A DNA stretch of 64,000 bases from Cordylochernes scorpioides (GCA_030710605.1 CP092863.1:105572099-105636098); one strand, 5' to 3'. Counted from the stretch's first letter, positions 21,640 through 33,532 are shown. Made by a program: numbers and translations. The notes: generated from the letters alone by a model not told the origin.

Positions 21640-23925
21640 TTTATGCACCTTATCCCAGTACAATATCACATTTGTACTATTTTTTCATATATATCAAATG
21701 TTTCTCTTCAGTAAAGTTCCATCATTATAATGACTCTATATATTGCAGAGTAATAAAAGAATTCTCAAATAGGAATGGTATATAAGAATATCAGCAGTCC
21801 CATTGTTACAGTTATAAAGTCCAACAAGCTCTGCATAGGCCATGATACAAAGAAAACTATGCATACGAAGCTGCACTACTTATCAGGCGATTTTGTATTC
21901 ATCTATAATGGAAACGCTACAAGGAAGATTAACATAGTCTTTATGATACTGGGAGTCGGCGGTACAGTTACTACAATGGGAATGGTACAGAGAGAATTAC
22001 CATGACCTTTAACCAAAATTGACATACTCTTACACATACAAAACCCTTTATTACGACATATAGTCTTATAAATGGATTCGCGACGTAGTATGCAAAGAGG
22101 GTAAAGAAACAAATAAAAGTTATTTACATCTAATGATACTAATGTAGATTATATATATCTGAAACCCTAATTAAAACAATTAGTCATATATACATGTACT
22201 TGTGTGCTAGGAAAATAACAAAAAAAGAGAAAAATGAAATGAATAAAATAATACAACACTGCTATATACATATGATACATCCATACATAGGTTTTTATTA
22301 AACCTTTCGTCTTAGTCAAAGTTCCTCAATCCAAGAACGGCAATAGTTTACAGTATTTTCATATATTCATAAAAATCGAGAGACAAAAGCAAAGCATAGA
22401 GAAGCAATGAAAGGAAAACTTCAAGAATGACTTACCTAGGTGAAACATTTCGAAAGATATTACTTATAGCCATTTTAAACCGAAGTATAAAATAGAAAAC
22501 ACAAAATATTTTTAAAAAACTCTTTAAGAAAAAAATATATAAAGAGCATATTACTTGGGTCGATACATTATTTATCGAGAAGGGAAAACACATTATTAAC
22601 TAAATTTATACCGCGGGAAGGTAGTAACAAAAAACGATAAGAGGAGAGGCAAAGAATATTGGAATCATCTACCAACAAGATCTGGACAACAAAAAAAAGA
22701 GAGAGAGAGAGAATTTAAACGCGAATCCACACAAAAAAAGTAGAAGAAATTTTTCTGAAGAGAATTGTTATTAATATAGTAGAAGCCTGAAAAAAAAATG
22801 AAAGAGGGGGGGGGGGGGGTTAGAAGTTATTGGCGGGATAAATTTAACCATCTCCGCATCCCAGCCAATCACAGTGTGCCATGTCGTATTTTAAATTCTT
22901 CATTGATATTCTGAAACCTTTTCTAATTCTTGAACGAATTATTTTTGCACTTAATTGTATTTAATTCTTTAAATTGTTTTTATTGGGGGATTTCTATTTT
23001 AAATTTAAGAAAAACAACGGGAATTTGAAACTTAAAATTATAATATTTTAAAAGGAATTTCAATTATATGGTTTTCTTTTCCCCACTTCTAAAATCAATT
23101 CTTTCTTATATCAATAGGTCTCTATATACTCTTCTTATGTCCCCTTTTCCGACACGTTTGTTAATATAGTTACTTTTTTGCGTTATTTCTATATTTAAAA
23201 AAAAAAGAAAATATTGTCAAAAACAAAAATACATACACTCACCGCCTCATTTAATTATCTTCTGAGAATTAAGCATCAATTTCACCTATACCGATCTTTT
23301 ATTTCAATATCTTTATTTTTAGAGAAGGAATTCAAGTTCTGTTATGATCTTGGGTAAAATTGGGGCAGATAAAAAATATCGATTCATAAGATAGCTTGTT
23401 GTAACAAGATATCTGACGGTTGTTTGAAGCTAATGTAGAATACCTAGTGTTAAACAGAACAAGAAAACAAGTAATATGTTTGCTGTTTAAATTGACCTCA
23501 GAACAATTCAGAACTAGTCGATTGCTGGTGAAAACCAAAATTAATCGATATGTAAGGTCGTTTGAAGGTCGTTTTATAATCTCTATGTATATATCAATCT
23601 TATTATCTAAGAGAGTATTACTTGTTTCAAAGAGTATTTGCTGAATATTTTCACAAAATAATTTGAAGTAGTAAAAGTAATAGTTTAGAAAAGGCATTAG
23701 AGCGCCATCTATCTATAAGAAAAGAAACTATTTAACGCGATATTTTAGATGGAGGAACTCTTTCAATTAAAATCAAAAATATAATTTCTCGTGTGAATGG
23801 TATTATATATATTGGTTTTGAAATATTTTTTTAAAAACGTGATTTAACTGGGAATAAATATTATCCTCTTTATTTTTAACAACAACAACAAAAAGATCTT
23901 TCATTTCTCGTATTAATACGTAAAT
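21640..23925. other. AT-rich intergenic, nothing recognised
   Basis: Contains a G run at 22806-22819 and short unmatched ORFs. A GAGCGCCATCTATC motif stands at 23700. Confidence 0.4.
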
Positions 23926-23929
23926 AAGA

Positions 23930-24355
23930 ATGTAATACTTCTCTCTCTCATCTCGGTGGGGGAGTCTTTCCCGTGGTGGGCGCCACCAATGACGACTTGT
24001 ATATATATTTTTATATGTATATTTATCCATTATTTTATATATTTATAGATATACAAAAATATTTTTGGTCGCAGTGGAACAGCCTACTCCACGCTGACGA
24101 GCGCCAACAGCGCGAAACGCGTTCGTGGATGGCTTTTCTTGATTTATCAAGAAATTGGGTTGGCCAAATATCACGGAGCAAGTTAAATAAACGTTTAGTT
24201 TATTTTTGCTCCACTAGATGGCGCTCTGCCATCTATGTATTCATATATTTATCATTATATATTATTTTTTATTCATATATTTATTTTGTATTTAACCTTA
24301 TATAACCTTATATGAACGATATAATAAAGTAGTTTAAATCTCAATCTCTCTTCTA
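23930..24355 (+). repeat. LTR-like module, copy 1, interrupted by a hammerhead-family element
   Basis: The 5' part (GGAGTCTTTCCCGTGGTGGG, then CGCCACCAATGA) and the 3' part (TTATATGAACGATATAATAAAG, then TCTCAATCTCTCT) match 37310-37530. Bases about 24055-24245 are an inserted hammerhead-bearing repeat. The class is not certain: GGTGGGCGCCACCA could be a primer-binding-site region of an LTR element read from either strand. Confidence 0.5.
24089..24128 (+). ncRNA. Hammerhead ribozyme motif HHR-1
   Basis: Helix I CCACG (24089-24093) pairs perfectly with CGTGG (24124-24128). Core CTGACGA 24094-24100. Helix II GCGC / GCGC (24101-24104, 24110-24113) closes loop CAACA. GAAA 24114-24117. CGCG palindrome 24118-24121 as helix III, then T-T with predicted cleavage after 24123 (GUU, an allowed NUH). 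Helix III cannot close within one molecule, so activity would need two molecules pairing, as described for short-stem hammerheads of PLEs and retrozymes. Confidence 0.75.
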
Positions 24356-24359
24356 CAAA

Positions 24360-25570
24360 TAAGGTTTAAAAAAGCATAAAATTCGATGTCTTATTTACAT
24401 ATAACACAGTTTATTTCATCTTTTTCTCTCTCTTTATAAAGTTCTAGGGGGAATATAAAGAGAAAATATATACTTGAGGCGCACCCAATAAAAAAATGAA
24501 TTTCCCCTAAAGCAGTAACTGCTCAATATATTCCAAATAAACAGGATTTATAAAACCAGCGCCTTGTTCTAAAATTAAATTTGTATTTTTTTCCTCCCCT
24601 TCATACATCGATGCTAGTCGGTAATAAGATTGTAAAATCTGGACGGGAAGTTTTCCAATTCGATAATGTATTTCGGAATAATTCCCCAGAATCTTCTTGT
24701 TATTTTTTTTTAATCTAAGACTAATTAGTGGAGAGCACGCTCGTGTTTTTAATATTATTATCATGTTAATTATATTTTCTACTAGCTGGATAAAAAGAAA
24801 GAAAAAAACACACAACTTTTTTGACTTTAAAAATATATTATTAATTATTGTTTCGTATAAAATATTTATCTCTCTATATTATAATATAAATATAATTCTA
24901 CAAATATGTTATTTATGATCTAACAGTAACATATAGATAATTCCTGGGCTTCTGGAGCGTATCCATAGATCGCCAACTACACAGGTTGTCCTGTAGTTTA
25001 GGAGTCTGTCTTGGTAGCCTTAGTGAAACAGTTCACCAAGTGTTTTCAGGCCGGTTTGTTTCTAGGTAGATTTAATGTTTATAATTATGAAATTTGAGAG
25101 GACTTGATAATATTTTGAGTATAACTCCAATATATACAAATTAGGTGTAAAACATACATATTAATACACTAAGTATAAAGTACATATAAGTGACTATATA
25201 TAAAATACATATACAGTAAGTATATAAAATAGGCATACAATAATAATAAACTTTCTCCTAAAATCCTAATTGAACCGTGTACAACAAGCAAAGGTTCTGT
25301 CCAAATAAAGAAATGTATTTTATCACTAAGAATACCAAAGAGCCTAATATCTTTCCATATATTGAAATATCAGCTTCTCTTCTCCAGCATAGAGAATGTT
25401 ATTTTCTAGACGGAAGTATGAAGAGGTAGATTTCAAAACGTTTCTTTATGAATTATCAGTGTGTTTAGAAAACATTGTTCAATGAACTGTACTGTTTATC
25501 CTAGTATTTATATTGAAACCTTCTCTCGATCTATACACTTCCAATATATGCATAGTTTACGTTATGATGC
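24360..25570. other. AT-rich intergenic
   Basis: No feature recognised. Confidence 0.4.
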
Positions 25571-25571
25571 A

Positions 25572-25779
25572 TTAGCGCGCCATCTGTTATCAAAATTCGA
25601 AACTATTATAGACGCGTATGATTCTTTTTAAAAATAAACAATTTCTACTGCCCTTACTGCAATGGAAAAACTGATGAGCCAGGCCCTCCAATTAATTTTT
25701 TCATTGCAGTAAGGACAATAGAAATTGTTTATTTTTAAAAAGAATCATACGCGTCTATAATAGTTTCGAATTTTGATAA
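25572..25779. mobile_element. Family D fold-back MITE, complete
   Basis: Starts ATTAGCGCGCCATCTG. Long arms with ACTATTATAGACGCG and TTACTGCAATG are inverted around GAGCCAGGCCCTCC. Five copies of the family are in the window. Confidence 0.85.
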
Positions 25780-26232
25780 TTTAAGATAATATAAAAGGGG
25801 AACAAGACCATAAATTTTTCAAATAAAAACGTAAATGATATTTCGGTTCTTTCTGAGAAGCTGCATACATTCAGCTACTGACATGGTATAAAACAACTGT
25901 CAGCTGGTCTGACGAAAAAAACATTTCCCAATAGTTATCTGGAGTTTGGTGAAGGGAAATGCCAACATATGTAGATGTCGACCAGACTATACCTGGGGCG
26001 TGCCGTTCTTACGTCAGGAGCGGTGACGCAGCGGTGACCAGCGAATTCCCCATCGTCTGCTGCTATCCGTCACATAGAACATGTCCTGCTGATCCACGGT
26101 TTATAAAATAAAGGATCTCTCTCCATGTGATTGTCTGAAAGATCGAGGGAAACTAACCGCCATTCTCAGTTTAGCTTTCCTTACGTCGTCACACTACCTC
26201 TACATCAGTTAAACCTTTTTGTGTTGTTACAT
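25780..26232. other. Intergenic
   Basis: GC-richer patch 25980-26100, no ORF. Confidence 0.35.
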
Positions 26233-26455
26233 ATACCAAGTACACGTACGTAGTGCACTCGGTGATAATCATGGTGGGTAGTTAGCGACTAAAAAACGCA
26301 GTTCGAACTTTGCACTTACAAGTGGGCTAGAGCCCCGTTACATTCACTGTATACTTCAGCAAGACCGGGTTTAAATAAAAAGTGCGCAATGCGGGATTCG
26401 ATCCCGGGTCATGACTGTCGAAAATAGACGGTTTATACCACCCATCCACCGACAC
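26233..26455 (-). repeat. tRNA-derived SINE2, shortened copy
   Basis: B box GGATCGAATCC (inverse, near 26397) and the body ACCCACCATGATTATCACC on the minus strand; part of the body is deleted. Confidence 0.8.
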
Positions 26456-26459
26456 AAAG

Positions 26460-28490
26460 CCTTTGTATTACCACCACTAAACACGATTTAAATACTCGAC
26501 TACATTTTAGGGCGAACATAACAAACATACACTCTTTAAATATGAGAAAACACATAATAAGGTGTGTTTATAATATAATATTTAAACATAATAAATACAT
26601 CATCAATGACTTTACTCTTACTTGTTGGTATTCTTATAATTTCTTTATTCTGGAATAAAAAGTCTGAATTCTCTTGTTCCATAAAGAGCAGGCTCGTGGT
26701 TTTGCTTTCAGCTTCAGTCATCTCTCATTTAAAACACTGTTACATTTGATATATCCATTTTAGATATATTTTCATATTTTAGCCACATACCTTCCCAGAA
26801 ACTCTAGGTATCAGTTCCTCAGATGTATCTTCTGTAATAGTATTGTATACTTCCTCAATATATACAGGTAGTACCTGATCGTAAATTTCACGAGATAGGT
26901 TACATATATTCCTGTATTATAAATACAGATATATTTCTACAACTGAAAAACATATTTATTTTATATCTATAATGTATAAGATTACAATTTGGCTTCGCCC
27001 ATACTTAATCTGTTGAAGATATAGCATCAGGTATTTTCTTGAAATATAATTTAAGAAAATTTATTGGCAGCCTAATATTCGTGTAGGGTCGTATCTTCTG
27101 TTGCATATATTGAGATATGTAAATATTTATTACATTTTAACTCTAGAAATGGTTTATAGGTGACGCTAATTTCAGTAGGTATCAATGATAGTGTCAAGAA
27201 GCTCCATCCAGATGGGACACCTGTCAATCATCCCTGGACCCCGGGGGGGGGGGGGGGGGGGACCACAGGTGTGAGGGGTTCTCGGAAGCTGATCTGCAAA
27301 TAAGGAAAACGGGACCCCTTGGTGGCTGGTGCCGCTCATTATTATTATCTTTACCTGGGGATAAGTTGTTTTTATCATCTGTCTCTCTCTCCCTATAAAT
27401 ATCTCTTTTATATAATTTTATTGGAGAACTAAAAGGTGAATACCCACCTTTATAATAAATTAATTATCCCCAATTTTGCCCTTGCTTTATTTATCTCCGC
27501 GACAATATCATTGCCAGTTATATAGCACTTATTTTATTACATTTTAAGAAATCTCTTTATACACACATGCAAGATTATATCCCTCCTTTATTTATCTCTC
27601 TTTAATAAAAATTAGCCATAAGAGAACTTATCTAGTTATGAACAGAAATATAATTATTTTTGCGTAAAGAATAATTATTACAACCTTTAACATTTCGAGA
27701 ATTTTCTTTTCCCAACAAAATCAGTCCTAAATAAAATATTGTCACGGAAAAGAAGACAAGTATTCCAAAAGCTTAATTAAAAATAATTTATTAATTAAAC
27801 TTATATATTGCAAAATGTGTCAATTGATTTTTTCAAGTGGTAATTTACAAGCATGGTAAGGGGTGATGACTATGCAAATATTTATGATGATAAACAACAG
27901 AGTATTCAAAAATAATTATTCAGTGACAATATTTCGAAAATTTTTGGCTTTAAAAAATGTTTTATATCTCGCATATTCACTAGAAAATAGTTGTGCTAGC
28001 AATTTGAACTCTAATAATAATAAAGAATCCGTTAACTCTATACACAATCCCCAGCGTGTGTATAGATGAAAGCAATACAGTACAATACCACCAACAGCAC
28101 TCGTCCAATTGAACAGAAAGAAGTTTAGAGATTTCCACCAGGTAAGATAGAGCCATAACTCCCCAAGTTACTCCCACAAATTATTTAAGAAATACAGTGG
28201 AGTCCCTAGTACCCCTATGGACCAGCTAATAGCCCCTATGGGACAATACCTTGTGTCGACGCTGGAGAAACTCTGACTTTATTGGAAGAGAGAAACTTTG
28301 AAGTTCAGTTATTGGGTAAGTAGATATACCAAGTACTACAGAGTTTCTTCTTTATTTTCTTCTTTAGTTCTTAGTTCTAACATGGTTATCATCAATATTT
28401 GTATTATACATGTGTCTGGGCATATGTAAATAATAAATGTATTTCAATGGCTTATCGTAAAGACAGAGGTTGCCTGACCGGCATTCATAT
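26460..28490. other. AT-rich intergenic with a 19-G run
   Basis: G run at 27243-27261. Frames over 60 aa carry no motif. Confidence 0.4.
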
Positions 28491-28494
28491 TTCT

Positions 28495-28640
28495 TTTAAA
28501 AAATAGACACTTCGGCCAGTTAGAGTTTTTTATTTTCTCAACGTTTCGACAAATATTTACTTCTCCTGACGAAGACAAAAGATTTTTGTCGAAACGTTGA
28601 GAAAATAAAAAACTCTAACTGGCCGAAGTGTCTATTTTTC
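28495..28640. repeat. PLE-end fold-back with hammerhead
   Basis: Left AATAGACACTTCGGCCAGTT..ACGTTTCGAC and its exact inverse to 28640 form arms of about 53 bases. The centre carries HHR-4. Confidence 0.85.
28561..28603 (+). ncRNA. Hammerhead ribozyme motif HHR-4
   Basis: Helix I TTCTC / GAGAA (28561-28565, 28599-28603) is perfect. Core CTGACGA 28566-28572. Helix II GACAAAA / TTTTGTC (28574-28580, 28584-28590) has 7 pairs after one extra A. GAAA 28591-28594, then CG and TT, with predicted cleavage after 28598. Helix III is only a palindromic ACGT. Confidence 0.65.
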
Positions 28641-28856
28641 ATAGAAATAATTCAATGGCTTAGTTTGAATTTTTTTATAGATATCTAAATAAAAGACTAA
28701 AAATATTGATCATGATATCATTGCTGTAACCAAAACATACGATCATGCTTAAGTACATCTATTAATTCTGGTTATTTTGATATGAAATAAAATTTTTAGG
28801 TATTTAATCGGGGTTTTTATCATACATACTAAATATAATATTTTAATATATTTGGC

Positions 28857-28962
28857 GAATTCTGGAATAATTAAAAATTAACGATTAGTTGATATTTATT
28901 CCGATAGATGGCGCAAGCCATCAGCGAATTTTAGTTGCACGGTCAGGAAATGCCCTTTTTCT
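28857..28962 (-). repeat. Hammerhead-family repeat fragment
   Basis: Minus-strand copy of the GCAACTG..GCGCCATCTATCGG..ATTCCAG arm seen at 43960-44061. Confidence 0.8.
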
Positions 28963-29030
28963 CATTTTAATATAAAAGAATAACTTTTGTAATAATAATA
29001 TTTTTAGCAATGTGTTTCCTTTTATACATA

Positions 29031-29147
29031 TATCATCAAATATTATCTCTATAGACCTTACTGCAATGACTGCAATGATAAAAGTTATTGAATGAGAGGG
29101 TTTTGTTCATCAGCAAGGTCTGTAGAGATAATATTTGATGGTATTAG
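29031..29147. mobile_element. Fold-back MITE
   Basis: ATCAAATATTATCTCTATAG..ACCTT and its inverse around a TTACTGCAATG-containing loop; the loop sequence recalls family D. Confidence 0.7.
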
Positions 29148-29237
29148 ATATATTTCACATTAATTGATTTAAATCTCTTGGACATTAATTAAACATCGTA
29201 AAGATAGAGGCTGCCTGGCCGGCATTCATAGTTCTTG

Positions 29238-29393
29238 AAAATAATGATACTTCGACCAGTAAATATTTTTATTACCTCGACGTTTCAACAAAAATCTTTT
29301 GTCCTCGTCAGGAGCAAACAAAAATTAAACATTTAGGAAGGCGTTAAAAATCTTTCTATTTACTGGCCGAAGTATCTTTATTATTCAAGAATT
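29238..29393. repeat. PLE-end fold-back with hammerhead
   Basis: Inverse copies of TACTGGCCGAAGTAT..AATTCTTGAA at both sides; HHR-5 lies in the left part on the minus strand. Confidence 0.75.
29275..29316 (-). ncRNA. Hammerhead-like motif HHR-5
   Basis: Minus strand: CTGACGA (29311-29305), helix II ACAAAA..TTTTGT, GAAA (29286-29283), CG, then TC with predicted cleavage after 29279. Helix I is only 3 pairs (CTC / GAG), weaker than HHR-4. Confidence 0.5.
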
Positions 29394-29404
29394 AATTTAA
29401 AAAA

Positions 29405-29564
29405 TTAAAAAGGTTTCCGGAGATGTGAGTTTATTTCTATTTTAAAATCAAGCTTTCAGACATCTCTGCCCTTCTACAGAAGAACATATACAATGAATAA
29501 AACGCCGAACTGATGGCAAACTTGAAACGGTTTTAAAATAAAAAGAAATTCATCTCCAGAGACC
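29405..29564. repeat. PLE-end fold-back carrying motif B
   Basis: AAAAAGGTTTCCGGAGATG-type arm and its inverse (29522-29563). A CTGTAGA..GAAAGC motif is on the minus strand at 29479-29452. Confidence 0.7.
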
Positions 29565-29569
29565 TTTTT

Positions 29570-30640
29570 AATTGTTTAATATTAGATAAATTCCAATTAT
29601 ATTTTATAAAATACAAGAATAATAAATGCTATACGAAGATGGAAATAATATTTATATGATAATTTTACTCCAATAGGCGTTTTTAATAAATATAAAGAGA
29701 GTTCATCAAGTAAATATTTATTTGATTAAGTAAAACCCTAATCTAATAACGCGCCGAGTTAAGAGTTTTAAATAAAAACAAAATAATTAAAGGAAAACCA
29801 CTTAAAAGGAACGGAGACGACAAGAGGATGTGAACTGGCAATATTTGTTAATATCTTAAGTGGCGCTCTAATGAGGCTTGTTTTTGTTTTGGCGCCATTT
29901 TGTGGAAAGTTCGTCTGCTCCCCTTTAATTATGGAAAATTAATTAATGACAAACTTAAATATATTTAAATGTTTAGATTTATCATCAATACAAACTCTTG
30001 TATTGCCGACTTAATTAAATAATATATTAATTTGTTTAAATTAATTACAATAATTGTATTTACCGATGATTGAGTTATTTTTCAGATTTTAATTCATTCA
30101 AAATAAAAATATAAATACACATTTTAAATATTCTGTGGGGAATGTGATATATACATAAGCTCTCTGTACATTATGTTTTAAAATATTATATATTTCTAAA
30201 TGATAATAATTTAATAAACACACAAAACTGACATTTGCAATTTCGACAATTTAAAAGGAATTCAGCATAAAATTTGGAAACAAAAGAATACGTACACAAA
30301 AATACTAGTAATGAAATTGTAGGAAGTGACTGGTCACATTGCCAGAATGGTTGGCAGCCGATACTTTTCATCAAAATGTAAACAATAGCTGATAACAATC
30401 AGACGACCTTGTTTTGTCTCTGGTCAGATATCTTTTTTGTTTTGTTAGAGCTTTAAAACTTTAAAACGAAAAAAAAAAATTTGTTTGTTATTTAAATATC
30501 TAAAAATAGATTATAGATTTCAAAAACATGTGACTATTGCATACCGACATGTTATCAGAACTATAAAATACAGTTTTCACAATACATTGGAATCATCCGT
30601 CTTTCTTATATGGAATATACTTTCTTTAAAACCTCTCTCA
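29570..30640. other. AT-rich intergenic
   Basis: A GC-richer patch near 29800-29930 has no ORF; nothing else seen. Confidence 0.4.
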
Positions 30641-30644
30641 TATA

Positions 30645-30983
30645 CACTCATAGACAAAACTTAAGGAAGTTGTACCTCTTAGCATGTATATCGGGATTCA
30701 GACAATAACTCTGAAATATACACTCATGGACAAACCTTAAGGAAGTTGTACCTTTTAGCATGTATATCGGGATTCAGACAATAACTCTGAAAGATATACT
30801 CATGGACAAAACTTAAGAAAGTTGTTCCTTTTTAGCATGTTTATCTGGATTAAGACAATAACTCTGAAAGATATTACAGTGATCTTTATTGAAAAAACAC
30901 GAGATAACCAAGTGTGAAAAAAATTGTCTCTATCTCCTTTAAAAAATACAGACTTTCCACTTCCTTAGGTTTTGTCCTAAGTG
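30645..30983 (+). repeat. 76-bp tandem-repeat element, copy C (three units)
   Basis: Units at 30645, 30721 and 30797, exactly 76 bases apart, then the unique segment and the inverse terminal CTTAGGTTTTGTCCTAAGTG. Confidence 0.85.
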
Positions 30984-31339
30984 TATATAGAATATTTCTT
31001 ATATTCAATTTTATTATAGTGTGTCCGATATAAAGTCTTATAAAAACCGTATTTACCTATATCTTTTAAAATAATGGCTGTTTGTACTCTTATGGGCGAA
31101 ATGAAAAACAGAGATTATAATTATAAAAGAGATAGAACTCTGTAAAAGATAACACCTACACAAAATAGACGAGAATAAATATATTCAATCTGTATTTTTT
31201 TGATTCAATAAAACAATTAATTTAATGTTTTCCAAACGTAGAAAAATGAGGGAACACAAACAATAGGAGACAAAGTAATTTAACTTGATCAAAACAATTA
31301 CCATATTATTAACAACGCGTAGAACAGACAATAGGAGAA

Positions 31340-31460
31340 ATTTTATAAAGTAAATAAAGCTTCCAGGGTAAAGTTTCTTGTTCAAATTTTTATTTTCAAG
31401 CTTTCGGACTTGTCAGTCCTTCTACAGGAGTATCACGATATACTATTTTTATATACAAAT
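31340..31460 (-). repeat. PLE end with motif B, left partner of an interrupted inverted pair
   Basis: Inverse of 33533-33664. Motif B on the minus strand: CTGTAGA 31427-31421, stem GGACT / AGTCC, GAAAGC 31405-31400. Confidence 0.8.
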
Positions 31461-31485
31461 TAAATTTTACATATTTAAATATTAA

Positions 31486-32282
31486 TCCTTATATCTATAA
31501 AAATGAAATGCAAAATCGATGTTTGTTATCGCGTTGCGCAAAATCTACTGAATAATTAATTATGAAATTTCGCATATAGGTAGCTGAAGATTTCGTTTAA
31601 CATATAGGCTATTAAAAAACTAAAAAGGTTAATGTGCTTTTTAAAAATATATATAAAACCAAAAAACTTTAGTTCCAGCCTTTTACCGCTTGGGCGCAGC
31701 ACTGGTTACAATTATAAATTGGCGCCGTGGATGTCTCTCTTGTGAAACGTCCCGCCCCAAACTGTGTGTGTCTTGAGAATATAAAAATAAAAATGTGAAC
31801 GGAAAAATATGTCCAGGGTAGCCTAGTGGTCATGGCATTTGCTCGGTAAGCGGAAGGTCGTGGGTTCGTTTCCCATCCCTTGACACTTTTTTTATTTTAT
31901 CCATTCTGACCAAAATCTATCCGTGAACTTCACACAGTGAACTTCACACAGACAGAATAAGGCAATTATATAATATATATATATATAATAAATAAATAAT
32001 TATCATTAGATAATGACAATGATCATAATGATGATGCGCGCGTTGATGACCAAAATCTATCCGTGAACTTCACACAGACAGAATAAGGCAATTATATAAG
32101 TAGATGTTTTCAAAAATATTATGCGTTTCAAAAATATATTTAAACGCATATAACAATATTTATATACGTTTATAAATCAATATATAGGTGGATTAGATGT
32201 TTTCAAGAATCGTTTTAACAAATGTTCGTTAGGCAAACTTTTACTCGGATAAAAACCGGGCGATGCCGGGTACATTCGCTAA
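31486..32282 (+). mobile_element. Non-autonomous Helitron
   Basis: TC-start (31486 or 31494) followed by ATAAAAATGAAATG, and a 3' hairpin CCGGGCGATGCCGGG then TACATTCG and CTAA at 32279-32282. It carries an inserted or captured tRNA-like unit at 31811. No ORF. The last 85 bases are repeated at 32455-32540. Confidence 0.7.
31811..31886 (+). repeat. tRNA-like unit (SINE1), copy 1
   Basis: Acceptor-like ends GTCCAGG / CCTTGAC (6 of 7 pairs), A box TAGCCTAGTGG (31819-31829), B box GGTTCGTTTCC (31863-31873, one change from consensus). The same unit with the same 15-base leader and T-rich trailer is at 38663-38738. Confidence 0.75.
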
Positions 32283-32540
32283 ATACAGTTATTTACAAAT
32301 CTTCGTTTGTGGCAAGATAATATTGCTTCAACTTCAAATTACCGAGTGGACCAATTAATACTGATTTTTTTTCAACTTATCGAGTATTGTTCAAGGGACC
32401 GGGAAATTTTTCAAATAATTGAGAGTATAGACAAGTATAGATTCAGTAGGGATTGAATGTTCGCTAGAATCGTTTTAACAAATGTTTGTTAGGCAAACTT
32501 TTACTCTGGTAAAAATCGGGCGAAGCCGGGAATATATATA
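32283..32540 (+). repeat. Second Helitron 3' end
   Basis: Repeats AATCGTTTTAACAAATGTT..GGCAAACTTTTACTC and the hairpin TCGGGCGAAGCCGGGA; the terminal CTRR is not clear. Confidence 0.6.
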
Positions 32541-32882
32541 TGTTTGTCGGGTATGCACGCCCTTAATACGTAACTAATCTCGCTGAAATTTGAACAGGAC
32601 AGAGAGTTAAATCTGGAAGAGCTTTTTGTCGCACTTTTAACCTAGAAAAATTATATTTAACCATGTACTGAGCAACAATTATTTTTAGTCAGAAATAATG
32701 ATGACAATATTTCTGTTTCATGCTTGATTGACATAAACAAAATGTTTAGGGGAATATATTCACTAAAGCAGACAACGGGCGAAGTCAGATAATAATTTTT
32801 CGTAGTCAGGAACAAAATCTACCAGCGAAACATTCACTCGAGCAGAAGACACACGAAGCCAAGTCATCTCTATATATAAAAT

Positions 32883-32922
32883 ATCGTTTCTCGGCCTTTT
32901 TGCTAAGATCATGTAGTATATC
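32883..32922 (+). pseudogene. U2 snRNA 5'-end fragment
   Basis: Reads ATCGTTTCTCGGCC, TTTTTGCTAAGATCA and TGTAGTAT, which matches the highly conserved first ~40 bases of U2 snRNA, the part that contains stem I and the branch-site recognition region. Small changes and the loss of everything after about base 40 make it a non-functional fragment. The same flanking sequence precedes a shorter U2 piece (ATCGCTTCTC) at 33390. Confidence 0.75.
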
Positions 32923-33010
32923 TCTAGATATTTTTATTTATATATATATCTTTTAAAAATCTATTCAGTAGAGAGAGGATATGTTTTCTCGAAAAATATA
33001 TTTTATATCT

Positions 33011-33531
33011 TCTATATATATAAAAATGAATGTTTGTATGTTTGTTTGTTTGTTTGTTGGTTTGTATGTCCGGTATACAAATTCGCAGTAGTTCACTAAT
33101 TCAAACCAAAATTTCCATACATAGGTAAAAAAATACGGGGAAGACGATAGGCTATTTTAAAAATATATAAATCAATTATTAAAACTATATATTTTTAGTC
33201 AGAAAATGATGATGACGATATTGCTGTATCATGTTTGATTATTAGATACATAATTATATCGGGAAAAATTCCAAAAAGCAGAGACCACGGGTGAAACCAG
33301 TTCATTATTTTGTACGCAGGAACAAAATTCTAACAGAAAAACATTCATTCGAGCAGAAAACAAAAGCCAGATCATCTTTCTATAAAAATATCGCTTCTCA
33401 GACACAAAGTTTGGAGCGGGACGTTTCACAAAAGTGACATCCACGGTGCCAATTTATAATTGTAACGAAATTATTTGAATAAAAACATTTAATCGGGTAA
33501 AACACGGGCGTTGCCCGGGTCATTCGGCAAG
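33011..33531 (+). mobile_element. Non-autonomous Helitron containing a second U2 stub
   Basis: Starts TCTATATATATAAAAATGAATG, a typical Helitron 5' end, and closes with hairpin CGGGCGTTGCCCG, GGTCATTCG and CAAG (a mutated CTAG). Bases 33390-33399 are the first ten of U2 snRNA. The last ~90 bases match the end of 17250-17673. Confidence 0.75.
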
Positions 33532-33532
33532 T

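Noticed and set aside
31811..31886. Functional tRNA gene
   Set aside because: Acceptor stem has a mismatch, the anticodon loop lacks the usual T before the anticodon, and the same unit with identical leader occurs in another repeat; it is a SINE-type derivative.
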